A stretch of 64,000 nucleotides of DNA, taken from assembly GCA_029783825.1 (NCBI GenBank), contig JAREIK010003090.1, positions 347,206 through 411,205 on the forward strand, written 5' to 3'. Source of the DNA: Sapria himalayana (taxonomy: Eukaryota; Streptophyta; Magnoliopsida; Malpighiales; Rafflesiaceae). Shown piece by piece: positions 1 to 13,405 of this stretch (positions are counted from its first letter, which is position 1; every line of letters starts with the position of its first letter). A program made the position numbers and the translations under genes. Under the pieces are notes generated by a model. It was not told the origin of the DNA and did no database searches. It worked only from the letters and a program-made list of their open reading frames with translations.

Positions 1-260
1 TAGATAGATATACATATAGATAATTAGATAAATTGATACATAGACACATACATAGACAATTAGATAGACAGATATATAGATAAATAGATATACAAATAGA
101 TAGATAGATATATAGACAAATATATAGACAGACACACAGATAGATAGATATAGACAAATAGATAGACAGTTAGATAAACAACTAGATAGACAGATAGATT
201 GATTGATTGATTGACTGATAGATACACATGTAGATAGACACATAGAAAGAAAGAAAGAAA

Positions 261-295
<35 letters not shown>

Positions 296-1683
296 AATAG
301 ATATATATAAATATAGAAAAATACATAGACAGATATATAGATGGATGGATAGACAGATATATAGATGGATAGATAGACAAATATATATACATATAGTTAG
401 ATAGATTATTTGACAAATAGACAAATATATAGATAGAAAAATAGACCAATAAATAGATATATAGACAAATAAATAGATTAAATGATAGATTCATCGATAG
501 TTTGAAAAATAGATAAAATTCAGATTGATAGAAAGATTGAAACATATATTATAGAAAGATTGATAGAGAGATTGATAGATTGACAAATAAAAAGTTTGAT
601 AGATATAAAGATCGATTGATAGATTAACCAACAAATAGATAGGAAGATATATAGATTTTTAGAAATATAGATAAACAAATAAATAGACATAAATATTAAA
701 AGATAGATAGATTGAAAGATAGATAGATAGAAAAATGAATAGATTGGCTGAATGTTAGACACATATATAGACAAATAGATAGATAGATAGATAAATAGAC
801 AAATAGATAGAGAGATAAATAGACAATAATATAGAGAGATATATTAACATATAGAAAAACATATAGACAGACAGATCAAAGATATTTAGTTAGATAGATA
901 GACATAATGGTTGACAGAATGATAAACAAATTTATAGAAAAAATGATAGATAGATTATTAGAGAGAGTTAAGCACATATTTAGATAGATACATAGACAAA
1001 TAGATAGATAGATATATAGAAACATAGATTGAGAGATAGATAGATATACATATAGATAATGATGTAGATAGATACAAAGATTGAAAGATAGATAGACAGA
1101 TAGATAAATATATCCATAGATAGATAGAGAGAGAGATACAAAGATAAATATATAGATAGAAAGATGGAAAGATAGATAGTTTCATAGAAAGGTAGATATT
1201 TAGAAATATAGACAAATAGATTGATTGATTGAAGATAGATATACATATAGATAGACAGATAGATAGATGGATGGATGGATGGATGGATGCATAGATAGAT
1301 AGATAGAAGAAATAAAGAAAGAAAGAAAATATAGATAGATAGATAGATATATAGATAGATATATATATAGTCAGATAGGTAGATAGATAGATAGATATAT
1401 AGATAGATAGAAAGAAAGATATATCAATTGATTGATAGATAGACAAATAGATAGATAGACAGATAGACAAACAAATAGATAAGTAGAATAATATAAAGAT
1501 GAATAGATGAATAGTTAGATTTATAGATAGATAGTTAAATAGATAGATTAATAGACATTATAAGAGATAGTTTGAAAGAAAAATTGATATATAAATTGAT
1601 TGATTGATTGATAGATAAAAAATATTGATTGATTGAAAGACAAATAAATAGATAGATAAATAGACAGATAGATAGACAGATAG

Positions 1684-1715
<32 letters not shown>

Positions 1716-4700
1716 TTATATATTTATAGATTATTTGATTGATAGATTGACAGGTTGATAAATGATAAATAAATAGATAGATATATAAATAGAAAAATAT
1801 ATAAAAAGAGATAGAAAGATTGAGAGACAAATATGATAGACAAATAGATATTCAGATAGAAAGACAAACAAATAGATAGTTAGATAGATAGACAAATAGA
1901 TACACATATAGATAGATAAATGAATAGATAAATAAAAATACATATATATAGATAGATATTTTGTTAGATTGATAGGATAGATAGATAAATAAATAAGAAG
2001 ATAGATAGATAGATAAACATGTAGATAGGTAGATTAAAAGATAGATATATAGATAAATAATAAGACAGATAGATATACAAATAGACAAACATGCAGATAG
2101 TCAAGCAAATAGATTGTCAGGCAGACATGCATATAGGCAAATAGATAGTTAGGTAGACATATTGTTAGGTAGACTATTAGCCAGGCATATAGACAAACAG
2201 CCAGAAAGATCAATAGATAGATAGTAAGATATATAGATAGATAGATAGATATATAGACAAATAGATAGATAGATAGGCGAACAAACATATAGAGAAATAG
2301 ATACACATTGTGATAGTCAAATTGAAAGAAAGAATGATAGACAGATAGATTGATTGATTTATAAATAGATTGATAAACATATAGATACATAGATAGATAG
2401 ACTGATAGATATATATATGCAAAATGATAGATAGATAATTAAATATATAATATAATGATGAAAGATTGATAGATTGATAGATATAAAGATAGATAGATAA
2501 ATATACTGATAGATAGAAAGATAGATAGATAGACAGATAGATAGACAGGTAGATAGACAAATAGATAGAAATATAGATAGATAGATAAATAAATAAATAA
2601 ATAGATAAATAGATAAACAAATAGATATATAGTTAGACAGAAAGAACAAAAGACAAATAGAAAGATAGATAGAAAGATAGTTAGAAAGTTAGACAGATAG
2701 ATAGATAGATAAATAGATAGACAGATAGATAGAAATATAGATACATAGATAAATAGAGTCATAGACAGATATATTAATAGATAGATAAATAAATATATTG
2801 ATAAATAGAAAGAATCACGGATAGATAGATAGATAGAAATATATATAGATAAAAATAAAGAGATAGATAGATAGATAGATAGTCAGACAAACAAATATAA
2901 AATTTTATAGACATACTGATAGATAAATAGACATAAAGATAGATAGAAAAAAATATATAAAAAATAGATAGATAGATAGATATATAAATAAATAGATAGT
3001 TAGATATACAAAGAGATAGATAGATAGATTGATTGATAGACTGATAGATTGATAGATTGCTAGATAGACATATAGATATATAGAAAGATAGACAAATAGA
3101 TAGAAAGATAAATAAATAAATAAATAGATAGATAGACAGACATATACACAAACAAACATATATAAAAATAAATAGATAAACAATTAGATAAATAGATTAA
3201 AAGATAAATAGATAGATAGATAGAATGAAAAATAGATAGAAAGAAAGATATATAGTCAAATTGATAGACAAAATGATAAACAAAAAGATAGATTTTTCGA
3301 TTAATAAATTGATAGAAAAATTAATAGATAGATTGATAGAAAGATAGATAGACTGATAGATAGATAGATAAATATAAATATAGACACATAGAATAATAGA
3401 TAGATTGAAAGATTGATTGACACATAGATTGATAGATACACAGAAGGAAAGACAATTTGATAGACAGATAGAAAAATAGATAGATAGATCTTTTAGATAG
3501 TTAGAAAGATATATATATATATATAGTTAGTTAGTTAGATATATAGTTAGATATATAATAAGATATATAGATAGTCTGAAAGAATAACTAACAAACTAAC
3601 TAAGAGTTAGATAGAATGACAAATCAATATACATATAGATAGGTAGGCAACAAATAAATAGCGAGACAATTAGAGAAATAGAAAGATGTACAGATAGATA
3701 AAATGATAGATAGTTAGATAGATAGATAGATAGATAGACATATACAAAGATTGATTAATTAAAAGATAGATAGACATATTGATTGATTGATTGATTGACA
3801 TATTTAAAAAAAATTGATTGACAAATTGATAAACATATTGATTGAATGATTGATATATAGATTATAGAAAGATTGATTGATTGATTGATAGATAGATTTT
3901 AAATAGAGAATTAAAGATAGAAAAATAGATGAGAGATAGATAATTAGAGAGATAGATCTATAGATTATTATGCAGATAATTAGATAGAAAGAAATAAATA
4001 AAGAAAGATAGATAGAAATATAGATAGACAGATGGATAGACAGACAGCTAGATAGATAGATATATAGATAAAAAAATATATAGATATACAGATATATAGA
4101 CAATTGATATAGATATAGACAGACATATAGATTTATTGATTGATAGATAGATAAACAAAAATATTAAAAAATAGATAGATAAATAGATAAACAGAAAGAC
4201 AGACATATCGATTGAAGTATAGATAGATAGATAGATATATTAATAGATAAAAAGAAAGATAAAAAGAAAGAAAGATATAGAGAGAGAGATATATATAGAT
4301 AGATAGATAGATAGACACACTGATAGTTAGATAGAAAGATAAAAAGATAGAAAGATAGAAAGATAGATAGAACGATAAAAAGATAGAAAGATAGATAGAA
4401 AGATAGATAGAAAAATTAATAGATAGATAGATGGTTAAACAAAATGATAGATACATAGATAAACATATATATAGACATATTAATATATATATTTATAGAA
4501 TAAAAATATAGAGATAGATAGATTAATATACAGACAGATAAAGATATAGATAGATAGATTGATTGATAAACAAATAGTAAGAGAGATAGTTAGACAGACA
4601 AACATATATAAAAATAGGCATATAGACAGAAAGATAAATAGATAGATAGAAAAATAGACACTCAAATTGATAAACACAAAGATAAAGAGATAGATATACA

Positions 4701-5721
4701 AATAGATAGATAGATAGATATATGAAAAAAAATTATTAGACAGATAAATAGATAGACAAATTGATAGATAGAATTGTAGACAAATAAATAAACAGATTGA
4801 TTGATTAATTAATTAATAGATTGATATACAAATTGATAGAGAGATTGATAGAAAGATAGATAAATATATATATACACAGACATAGATAGAAAGATCGATA
4901 AATAGTTATATAGATAGATAGATAAACATATAGATAGATAGATAGATAGATTGATTGATTGATAAATAGATAGATAGACAGAAAGATTATTTTATTGATT
5001 GATACACATAGATAGATAGATTGATAAATATGTAGATTGATTGATTGATAAACATTTTATAGACAGATTGATAGATAGATTGTTAGACAGATTAATATAT
5101 TGTTTGATAAATAGATATATATATATATATATATATAGTTTGATAGGCAGATGTAGATAGATAGATATAAAATAGAAAAATAAACAGAGATAGATATCTA
5201 GATAGATAGATTGATAGATTATTCGGCAGATAAATAGATAGAGGCATAGATAGATAGATAGAAAATAGACATATAGATAGGCATAAAGATAGACAAATAG
5301 ATTGATAGAAAGATAGTAAGATAGATTGATAGATAGTTAGATTGACGGAAAGATAGACAAATAGATAGATAGATAAAAAGATAAATTGATAGATTAACAA
5401 CAAGATAGATAGATAGATACACAAATAAATAGTTCAGATATAAAGATAGATTGATAAAGATATAAACAAAAAAATAGATAAATAGATAGATAGATAGATT
5501 GATTGAATGATTGAAAGATAGATAGATACACATATAGACAGATAGATAAAAAGATAGATTAATAGATAGAAATATATATATATATATATACATATATATA
5601 TAGAAAGAATGATAGAAAGATAGATATACAAATAGATAGACAGATAGATAAACAGACAGACATATAGATAAAATGATTGATACTAAGATAGATAGATAGA
5701 CAGACATATAGATAGACACAT

Positions 5722-5759
<38 letters not shown>

Positions 5760-7274
5760 ATAGAATGAAAACAAAGAGATAGAAAGATATATTGACAGAC
5801 ATATAGAGAGATAGATAGTTAGTTAGATAGATAGTTAGTTAGTTAAACACATAGTTAGTTAAATAGATAGTTAGACAAATAGATATATAGATAGATAGAT
5901 AGTTAGATAGACAAATAAATAGACATATAGAGTGATAAATATGTTGGTAGATAGATAGATAGATAAAAAGATAATATGATAGATATTCATATAGTTTGAT
6001 AGAAAGATAGATAGTTAAAGAGAAAGATTGAAAGATAGATAGTTAGATAGATAGATATATAAACTTATAGGTAGACAGATAGATACACAAATAGATAGAC
6101 ATATTGATAGATAGACAAATAGAAAGAATTATTAATAGATAGATAGATAGGAAGATAGATAGATAGATAATTAGATAGATAAAAAATAGATAAACAAATA
6201 AATAGACATAAATATAGATAGACAGACAGATTGATTGATAGATAGAATGATAGATAGAAAGAATCAAAGATAGATAAAGAGATAGATAGAAAGATAGATA
6301 CATAAATAGATAGATAGATAGATACATAGAAAGTTACCCATATATATATATATATATAGAATGATAGATAGATAATTAGATAAATAGATATATACAAAGA
6401 TAGATAGACAAATAGATAGATAATAAGATAGATAGATATAAAGAAAGATAATTAGACAGATAGATAGAAAAATATATAGAATGATGATTAGACATATAGA
6501 TATACATTTAAATGGATAGATAGATAGATAGACAAAAGATAGACAGAAAGATTGATAGTTAAATAGATAGAAAGATTGATTGATTGATTGACAAATAAAT
6601 AGACTTAAAGATAGATAGATATTTTGATTGATAGACAGATAGATAGAAACATAGATAGATAGATAGGTAGAAAGATAGATAAATATATATAAAGATTGAT
6701 TGACAAATAGATAGAAAAAGAGATAGTCAAATATATAGACATATAGAAAGATTTATATATAGATAGAAAGATAGATCAATAGCTAATTAGATACATAATT
6801 AGATAGATAGATAGACAAATAGATAGATATATAGATAGATAGATAAACATATATATTGATACATATATAGATAGATATACAGATAGAGAGATAAATAGAC
6901 TGATATATAAATAGACAAATAGAGAGATATATAAATAAATAAATAGATAAATAGATAGATAGATAGACATTAGATAGACATAAAGATAGATAGATTTATA
7001 TATAGAAATATAGATAGATAGGTAGAAAAATAGATAGTCATATATATATTCAGATTGATAGAAAGATAGATATATAGATAGATATACATTTAGATAAGCT
7101 AATAGACACAAAGAAAGATATATAGATAGATAGATAGAGAGACATATATAAGGATAGACAGAGAGATACAAATAAAGATACACAAATAGATATATAGATT
7201 AAATAATATAGATAGATAAACATTTAGATTGATAGACAAATAGAAAAATAGACAAATAGATAGAGAGATAGATA
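1..7274 (+). repeat. Degenerate TAGA/GATA tetranucleotide array, first block
   Basis: Almost every base belongs to imperfect TAGA units mixed with TTGA/GATT, GACA, GAAA and TTAG variants. Pure (TA)n runs are embedded near 260-288, 1685-1712, 5724-5754 and 6340-6357. The minus strand reads TCTA/TATC, which lacks stop codons in all three frames, so it shows many long spurious open frames of Tyr-Leu-Ser-Ile. I see no gene in it. The array runs off the left edge of the window. Confidence 0.97.
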
Positions 7275-7300
7275 TCTATCTATCTCTCTATCTATTTGTC
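7251..7300. repeat. 50-bp near-perfect palindrome at array polarity switch
   Basis: The two arms read as reverse complements apart from one four-base unit shift at the centre near 7274, where gatatctatc occurs. Left of it the plus strand is TAGA; right of it the plus strand is TATC. Weaker symmetry continues about 20 bases outward on both sides. It could fold into a hairpin or cruciform. Confidence 0.9.
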
Positions 7301-8110
7301 TAGCTATTTGTTTATAAATCTACCTACCTATCTATCTATATATATGTCTATATACTTGTCTATGTTCTGTCAATCTATAGGTTTATCTTTCAAACTATCT
7401 ATCTTTCTATCAATTTTTATTTTAATCTGTATATCTATCTATCTATCTGTCTGTCTGTATGTCTATTAATTTGTATATAAATCATTCAAACAATTTGTCT
7501 ATCAAGCTATCTATCAATCTTTCTATCTAACTATATGTCAATCTATAAATCAATCTATCTATCAATATATCTATCATTCTATCTTTCTATCTATTTATGT
7601 ATCTATCTTTCTATCTATTTATGTCCTATCTTTCTCTCTATATAGTTGTTTATCTTTTAGTCTAATAATCTTTATTTCTCTGTTTATCTATCTACCTATC
7701 TTATATCTATTTATTTACATATCTATCTATGTATCTATGTATCTATCTGTAAATCTATGTATCTAGCTATTTATCTATCTATCTGTTTATCTCTCTGTCT
7801 ATCTATCTATATATATTTCTATCTATCTTTATATCTAACTATCTTTCAATCTTTTTGAATTTGTATATATCTATCTTTCAACCTTTCTATCTATTTATCT
7901 ATGAATCTGTCAATATATCATCTATATCACTATCAATCTTTAAATTTAATAATATATCAATCTATTTGTCTATCTATCTATCTATTTGACTATATATATG
8001 TCTATCAATCTATCTATCTAAATGTCTATGAATCTTACTATAAATCTATCTATCAATCTATCAATCAATTTGTCTATTAATCTGTCTATCTATCTATCTA
8101 TCTATCTTTA
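7275..8110 (-). repeat. Tetranucleotide array in reversed polarity (TATC on plus strand)
   Basis: This is the same family of units as 1-7274, now TATC/TCTA on the plus strand, with ATCA and TGTC variants. It begins at the palindrome and fades out around 8100 into AT-rich sequence that leads to a CACTA-family copy. Confidence 0.95.
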
Positions 8111-8189
8111 TCTACATATAAAAATAATAATATATTTATATATAGATAGCTTAAATGTTTATCTAAGTTAAAGATAGAAAGAAAAACTA

Positions 8190-8757
8190 AAAAATACACA
8201 GACAAATTAAAGTTGATAGTCATACAGCTTTAACAAAAATTTAATTAAATAATTTAATATTTTTATATTAAATTGAATAAAAATAGAAACTATAAATGAT
8301 AATTTATAAATAAAAAAATTATATAATAACTTATTCTAATATAATATTTTACATAATTAAAACAAAAAAATAACAAAATTTTATTACATCTTATTCATCA
8401 ATGTGTCTACCAATAATGCATAAAGTATAATCTATCCGTGCATTGACATTGTTTTCTCTCCCTTTGCTCCTCCTATCACAATTTTTCTACTACTACAAAG
8501 CTATCCGAGTCATGACACATCATGTCTAATAAAAAATCTTTTCATTTATACAAGCTTTGTATGGGGAACAATGTGGTATCATATCTGTAATTAATTTAAA
8601 CCATTAAATCAAATCAAAATAAAAATGTTTTGATAAATATATAATACTATAGTATATATATACATATACTAGCATTTCACTCATACATATATTACGGTAG
8701 TATATATACATAAAAACTACCGTATTATGGGTACATATATACTGAGTACAAATTAGA
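8190..8757 (-). mobile_element. CACTA-family subterminal sequence, inverted partial copy
   Basis: The reverse complement of this block matches 13965-14550 almost end to end and also matches 15913-16550, 22985-23270, 50260-50560 and 51620-52110. Shared landmarks are a run near 8400-8450 about an ATGCATAAAGTATAATC core, a cccatacaaagc-type stretch near 8560, and TA-rich TGTACATA repeats near 8640-8750. The copies at 16.9, 23.6 and 52.5 kb continue into CACTA subterminal repeats and a CACTA terminus. This one and 14.5 kb instead switch to a shared alternative sequence ending near 8190. It is therefore a truncated or variant end. The 80 bases before it (8111-8189) are AT-rich and unassigned. Confidence 0.8.
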
Positions 8758-8810
8758 CTATGAAATTTGCTTGTAAAACTTCTAATTGCATCCTAAAAGA
8801 CTACAAGACC

Positions 8811-8915
8811 ACATACCTATCTTGTATGGAGCCAATGGGCTTTCTCTCGAGGTTTGAACACATTGTATGGGTTGGTATCAGTAATAGATGGAGGAGGCTT
8901 CAAAATCAACCACAC
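8811..8915 (-). pseudogene. Enhancer-of-polycomb-like exon fragment
   Basis: On the minus strand one exon-sized frame reads KPPPSITDTNPYNVFKPREK followed by AHWLHTR. This closely resembles the conserved plant enhancer-of-polycomb-like core, which typically reads PPPPINDTNPYNVFRPREKAHRLHTRR. In the intact protein this belongs to a subunit of the NuA4-type histone acetyltransferase complex. A GTATGT donor-like site follows the frame on the minus strand near 8811-8816, preceded by a likely TAG stop. Only this exon is visible. It lies just inside an inverted CACTA-family copy and 200 bp from the 544-bp satellite, so it is best read as a captured gene piece. Sequence from 8916 to 9117 shows no further recognisable coding. 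The family call is by motif recognition only. Confidence 0.7.
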
Positions 8916-9117
8916 CCCATTACACCAACTACTTAGCAAAAACATCAGTAAGATGAAAATAATTCAAAACACAAATAAATAGCAAGTAGGCAATAGAATC
9001 TCTAAAAGCAACTCCCGTGATTCATTAACCACTAAAACTATTATTGATGAGTAATGTGAAAGAGGAATCATAAGGGTCGTGTTGTGCTGGAACAGCCCAT
9101 TATAGTGTGGCATATAT

Positions 9118-11966
9118 GTTTAGTTATATGTTATTATACATATAGTATATATCATTATAAATAATTATATATAGTTAAACATATAGTTATATATAGATTA
9201 TTCATATAAGTAATTATAAGTAATTTTACATAAATGCATACGAATTTATAAACAAATATATAGATTTACATATATGTATACATTTGTGTATACATAGTTA
9301 CAAATATACTTATATTTAATTATTTACAGTGTTATATAGTTATACAAATATTTTTATATAGTTATACACATAATGTTAAACATTAAGGTGTATGTTGTTA
9401 TACATGTAATTATAAATATAATTACATGTTGTTATACATATAGTTACACATATAGTTATACTTATAATTATACATGTAGGTGTATAGATTTTTTCTTTTA
9501 ATTTTATATATTTATACATATAATTATGTATAGTCATATATATAGTAAAATACATTTGTATGTATTAATATATAAAAAAGTATATTAAATATATGTTGTT
9601 AATTATATATTTAAATATAATTATGTATAAAGATTTTATTGTTATACATATAGTAAGATACAATTATTTATAGTTATATGTTATTATACATATAGTATAT
9701 GCAGTTATAAATAGTTATATATACTTAATATATATATATATATATATATTCATACAAGTAGTTATATGTAGTTATACATAAATGTATACAAAGTTATAAA
9801 CAAATATATAGATTTACATATATGTATAAGTATATGTATAAAGAGTTACAGATATAGTTATATTTAATTATATTATGTTTTATATAGTAATACAAATATT
9901 TATATTTAGTTATACACATATAGTTAAAAATAATGTTGTATGTTGTTATACATATAATTATATATATAATTACATGTGGTTATACATATAGGTACACATA
10001 TAGTTAAACGTATATTTATACATGTAGGTATATATATTTGTTCATATAATTTTATATATTTATACATATAGTTATGTATAGGGATAGATATAGCAAAATG
10101 AATTTTTATATAAAAATATATTAAAATGTATATTAAATATATGTTGAAAATTATATATTTAAATATAGTTATGTATAACGTTTTTATAGTTATACATATA
10201 GTACGATACAATTATTTATAGTTTATACATATAGTATATGTAGTTATAAATAGTTATATATAGTTTAACATATAGTTATATATATATATATTCATACAAG
10301 TAGTTATATGTAGTTATGCATTAATGTATACAAAGTTATACACAAATATATAGATTTACATATATGAATACATAGTTACAAATATAGTTATAATAAAATA
10401 TATAATGTTTTATATAGTAATACAAATATTTATCTATAGTTATATAAATATAGTTAAATATATAGAATTTTATATAGTTTTAAATATATCAAGTTTTATA
10501 CATATAGTAAATATATAGATTTACATAATGTTGTTATGCATATAGTTATACTTATATTTATACATGCAGGTATACATATTTTTTCATGTAATTTAATATA
10601 TTTATATATATAGTTATGTATAGTCATAGATATAGTTAAATATATTTTTATATACTAATATATAAAATTATATATTAAATATATGTTGTTAATTATATAT
10701 TTTTATATAGTTATGTATAATTTTTTTATAGTTATGCATATAGTAAATGACAATTATTTATAGTTATATGTTCTTATACATATAGTATATTTAGTTATAA
10801 ATAGATTTTTTTAGTTAAAAATATAGTTATATATATATATTCATACAAGTAGTTATATGTAGTTATACCTAAATGTATACAATGTTATAAACAAATATAT
10901 AGATTTACATATATGTATAGATAGTTACAAATATAACTATATTTAATTATTTAGAGTTTTATATAAATATACAAATATTTATATATAGTTATACACATAG
11001 GTTAACATAATGTTGTATATTGTTATACATGAAATTAAAAATATAGTTACATGTGGTTATACATATAGTTACACATATAGTTATACTTATATTTATACAT
11101 GTAGGTATATATATTTTTTCATATAATTTAATATATTTATACATATAGTTATGTATAGGCATAGTTATAGTTAAATACATTTTTATATACTAATATATAA
11201 AATTGTATATTAAATATATTTTGTTAATTATATAATTAAATATAGTTATGTATAATGTTTTTATAGTTATACATATAGAAAAATACAATTATTTATAGTT
11301 ATATGTTCTTATACCCATATTATATTTAGTTATTTATGGATTTATTTTGTTAAAAATATAGTTATATATATATATATTCCTACAAGTAGTTATATGTAGT
11401 TATACATAAATGTATACAAAGTTATAAACAAATATATAGATTTACATGTATGTATACATAGTTAAAATATAGTTATATTTCCATATATAGAGTTATATAT
11501 TGTTATACAAATATTTATATATAGTTATACAAGTATAGTTAAACATAATGTTGTATGTTGTTATACATGTAATTATAAATATAATTACATGTGGTTATAC
11601 ATGTAGTTACATATATAGTTATACTTATATTTATACATGCAGGTATATATATATTTTATATAATTTAATATTTTTATACATATAGTTATGTATAGGCATA
11701 GATATATTTAAATACATTTTTATATACTAATATATAAAATTGTATATTAAATATATTTTGTTATTTATATATTTAAATATAGTTATGTATAATGTTTTTA
11801 TAGTTATACATATAGTAAAAGACAATTATTTATAGTTATATGTTCTTATACCTATATTATATTTTGTTATAAATAGATTTATATAGTTTAAAATATAATT
11901 TTATATATATATATATATATATTCATATAAGTAGTTATATATAGTTATACATAAATGTATACAAAG
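9118..11966. repeat. AT-rich tandem satellite, ~544-bp period, about 5.2 copies
   Basis: The anchor taaatgtatacaaagttata recurs at 9231, 9779, 10321, 10870, 11407 and 11952, giving spacings of 548, 542, 549, 537 and 545 bases. Units differ by point changes and small indels and share internal blocks such as atagatttacatatatg and acatgtaggtatat. Short open frames on the minus strand (for example 9924-10211 and 10989-11180) recur at equivalent positions in different units and are simply the satellite translated. The left edge is near 9118. The right edge stops abruptly at a SWIB exon fragment. Confidence 0.93.
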
Positions 11967-11982
11967 TTAATTCTAGATTTCT

Positions 11983-12314
11983 AGCTTCTTATTCCTCTTT
12001 CATATGCTCTCATAAAATGTTTTGGTAAATGTGAAGATGCATTATCTCATTCTGATATTGTAAAGAAGATGTGGGACTATAAAAAAAATAATCTTCAAGT
12101 ATGCCAACATTCATTGTCTTCACCTCCCCCCGATCATAATATATGGTGATTTTCTTCAATTTCAATTAATCATTAAAATTTCTTATTTTTAAAAAGGATC
12201 CATCTGATAAAAAAAAGATGCGATGATAAGTTGAAAGAGCTACTTCACTACAAGTCTTTCACTAGATTTGTGATCTCAGAGCTCTTATCTCCTCACTTCA
12301 TGAAGAAGGAATAA
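11983..12314 (+). pseudogene. SWIB/MDM2-domain protein gene fragment (two exons)
   Basis: Exon one (about 11987-12098) reads IPLSYALIKCFGKCEDALSH then SDIVKKMWDYKKNNLQ. Exon two (12197-12314) reads DPSDKKK, then after a frame slip CDDKLKELLHYKSFTRFVIS and ELLSPHFMKKE, then a TAA stop. The intron has a GT donor at 12099 and an AG acceptor at 12195-12196. Together they cover nearly the whole SWIB fold, a domain found in chromatin-remodelling BAF60-type proteins and in small plant organellar or nuclear SWIB proteins. An indel near 12220 breaks the frame and no start or upstream exon is present. The left edge abuts the 544-bp satellite within about 20 bases. It is a captured or translocated fragment and not a working gene. 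I am fairly sure of the domain but not of which SWIB gene was the donor. Confidence 0.85.
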
Positions 12315-12447
12315 TGAGCAACTTTCGGGCACATGATTTTTTATATGTGTAGCTAAATCGAAAGAAATTTATTTGGTGGCATCGTTGTTCTTGATTCTAG
12401 TTTTGTTCTTTGCTTGGCTGACTAACCTAACCATGAATCTTTGCAGG

Positions 12448-12514
12448 ACATCTACTGTGCAAACATGGAAACTATTTTGGAAGATGCTGACTTCAAGTGT
12501 CACATGTCCATACA
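12448..12514 (+). other. Candidate exon of unidentified gene
   Basis: A 67-base open stretch is flanked by tttgcag before it and a gt donor after it, reading DIYCANMETILEDADFKCHM then SIQ. It looks like a plant internal exon, but I do not recognise the protein. A second acceptor-like site, gttgatgcag near 12672, precedes a stop-containing frame. Both may come from the same unknown donor gene. Confidence 0.35.
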
Positions 12515-12524
12515 GGTTTTGGTA

Positions 12525-12622
12525 TTTGATTTTGATTTTGTTTTTAATTTTGTTTTTGATTTTGTTTTTAATTTTGTTTTTGATTTTGTTTTTGATTTTG
12601 TTTTTGATTTTGATTTTTCTTT
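12525..12622 (+). repeat. T-rich 12-bp minisatellite (ttttgattttgt type)
   Basis: About eight imperfect copies of a ttttgattttgt/ttttaattttgt unit follow the candidate exon. The open frames across it (Leu-Ile-Leu-Phe or Phe-Asp-Phe-Val repeats) are artefacts of the unit. From here to 13085 I see only AT-rich, intron-like DNA. Confidence 0.85.
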
Positions 12623-13085
12623 TGAAATGTTTTTGTTGAGAAATGAGAGTTTATGTATATGTGTTGATGCAGTTCGAGCCTTAAAATTGATGCAGTTTAA
12701 GTATACACCAAGAAGATGAGAGCCAGAAATGACCAGAAGAAAGCCAGATTTCTTCCTTTAGTGTGAGCCAACACAAATTGGTGCAGGCAAAATATCTATC
12801 AGCCAAAATATAACTCACACACTAAATCATTTTTTATTATTTTATTTTTAATTTTTCACCACTATATTTATTTTGTACACTGCCATAACACACTATTTGC
12901 ATTCTTTCCCACACTTCCTCACAAAATATGCCACACTACATCCACTCTGACACAATCACATGGCACATGCCATACTGCTACAAGATGTGGCACCCTATTA
13001 TTGCATGGCAGACTACAATGGAGGTCACCTAACTTTTATAAGTTGTTCATATTTTCAAATGGTGAATACACTTGCTTTTATGCAG

Positions 13086-13377
13086 CATAAGTGCGATCTT
13101 ATCAATATGAGCTATGCCGAGCCCACTTTACTTCTAGAATATGGTCATTTTATTAAATTTGTTAATGAAGTTTAAGTTATAGCTATTAACAATTGATTCT
13201 TATGTTGGTCTACATTATGTGTTCCTAAGATTATCTTTGTTTTCCCTAAATTGTGAGTAGGTGGTGAGCAAGCACCATAATGTGTTTTTTAGTAGTACTA
13301 GCAATAGTTGTCCATCATTAAGCACCATTGGTGCCCCTGGTGGTACCACATCATGTATTAGTTCACTATTAGCTCTT
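13086..13377 (+). pseudogene. TPP2: Tripeptidyl peptidase II fragment (two exons)
   Basis: After an intron-like tract ending atgcag, exon one (13086-13169) reads HKCDLINMSYAEPTLLLEYG then HFIKFVNE. After an intron with gtttaag donor and gagtag acceptor, exon two (from 13261) reads VVSKHHNVFFSSTSNSCPSL then STIGAPGGTTSC. This matches the subtilisin-like catalytic region of tripeptidyl peptidase II, normally of the form INMSYGEPTLLPDYGRF and IFVSSAGNSGPALSTVGAPG. The intact enzyme is a very large cytosolic serine peptidase that removes tripeptides. Here the SSAGNSGP segment holding the oxyanion-hole Asn has decayed to SSTSNSCP, and only about 65 residues of a protein of well over 1000 residues remain. 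Captured gene piece. Confidence 0.85.
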
Positions 13378-13405
13378 GATTTTTTTTTGAACAAGTTTGA
13401 TTTAG

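Noticed and set aside
60..7183. Many minus-strand open frames rich in Tyr-Leu-Ser-Ile
   Set aside because: They are translations of TATC/TCTA repeats, which have no stop codon in any frame; the same applies at 23957-29499, 31200-40929 and, on the plus strand, 41479-43685.
9924..11180. Minus-strand frames of 95 and 63 codons sharing the HNYMYKYIKLYE phrase
   Set aside because: They fall at equivalent positions of the 544-bp satellite and show no codon bias or family match.
12247..12262. CACTACAAG near 12250 as a possible left CACTA terminus
   Set aside because: It lies within the SWIB exon reading frame, and no subterminal repeats follow it.
12373..12719. Two overlapping plus-strand frames of about 90 codons with LILFLILF or DFVFDFVF
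   Set aside because: The length comes from the ttttgattttgt minisatellite; only the short candidate exon at 12448-12514 is worth keeping.
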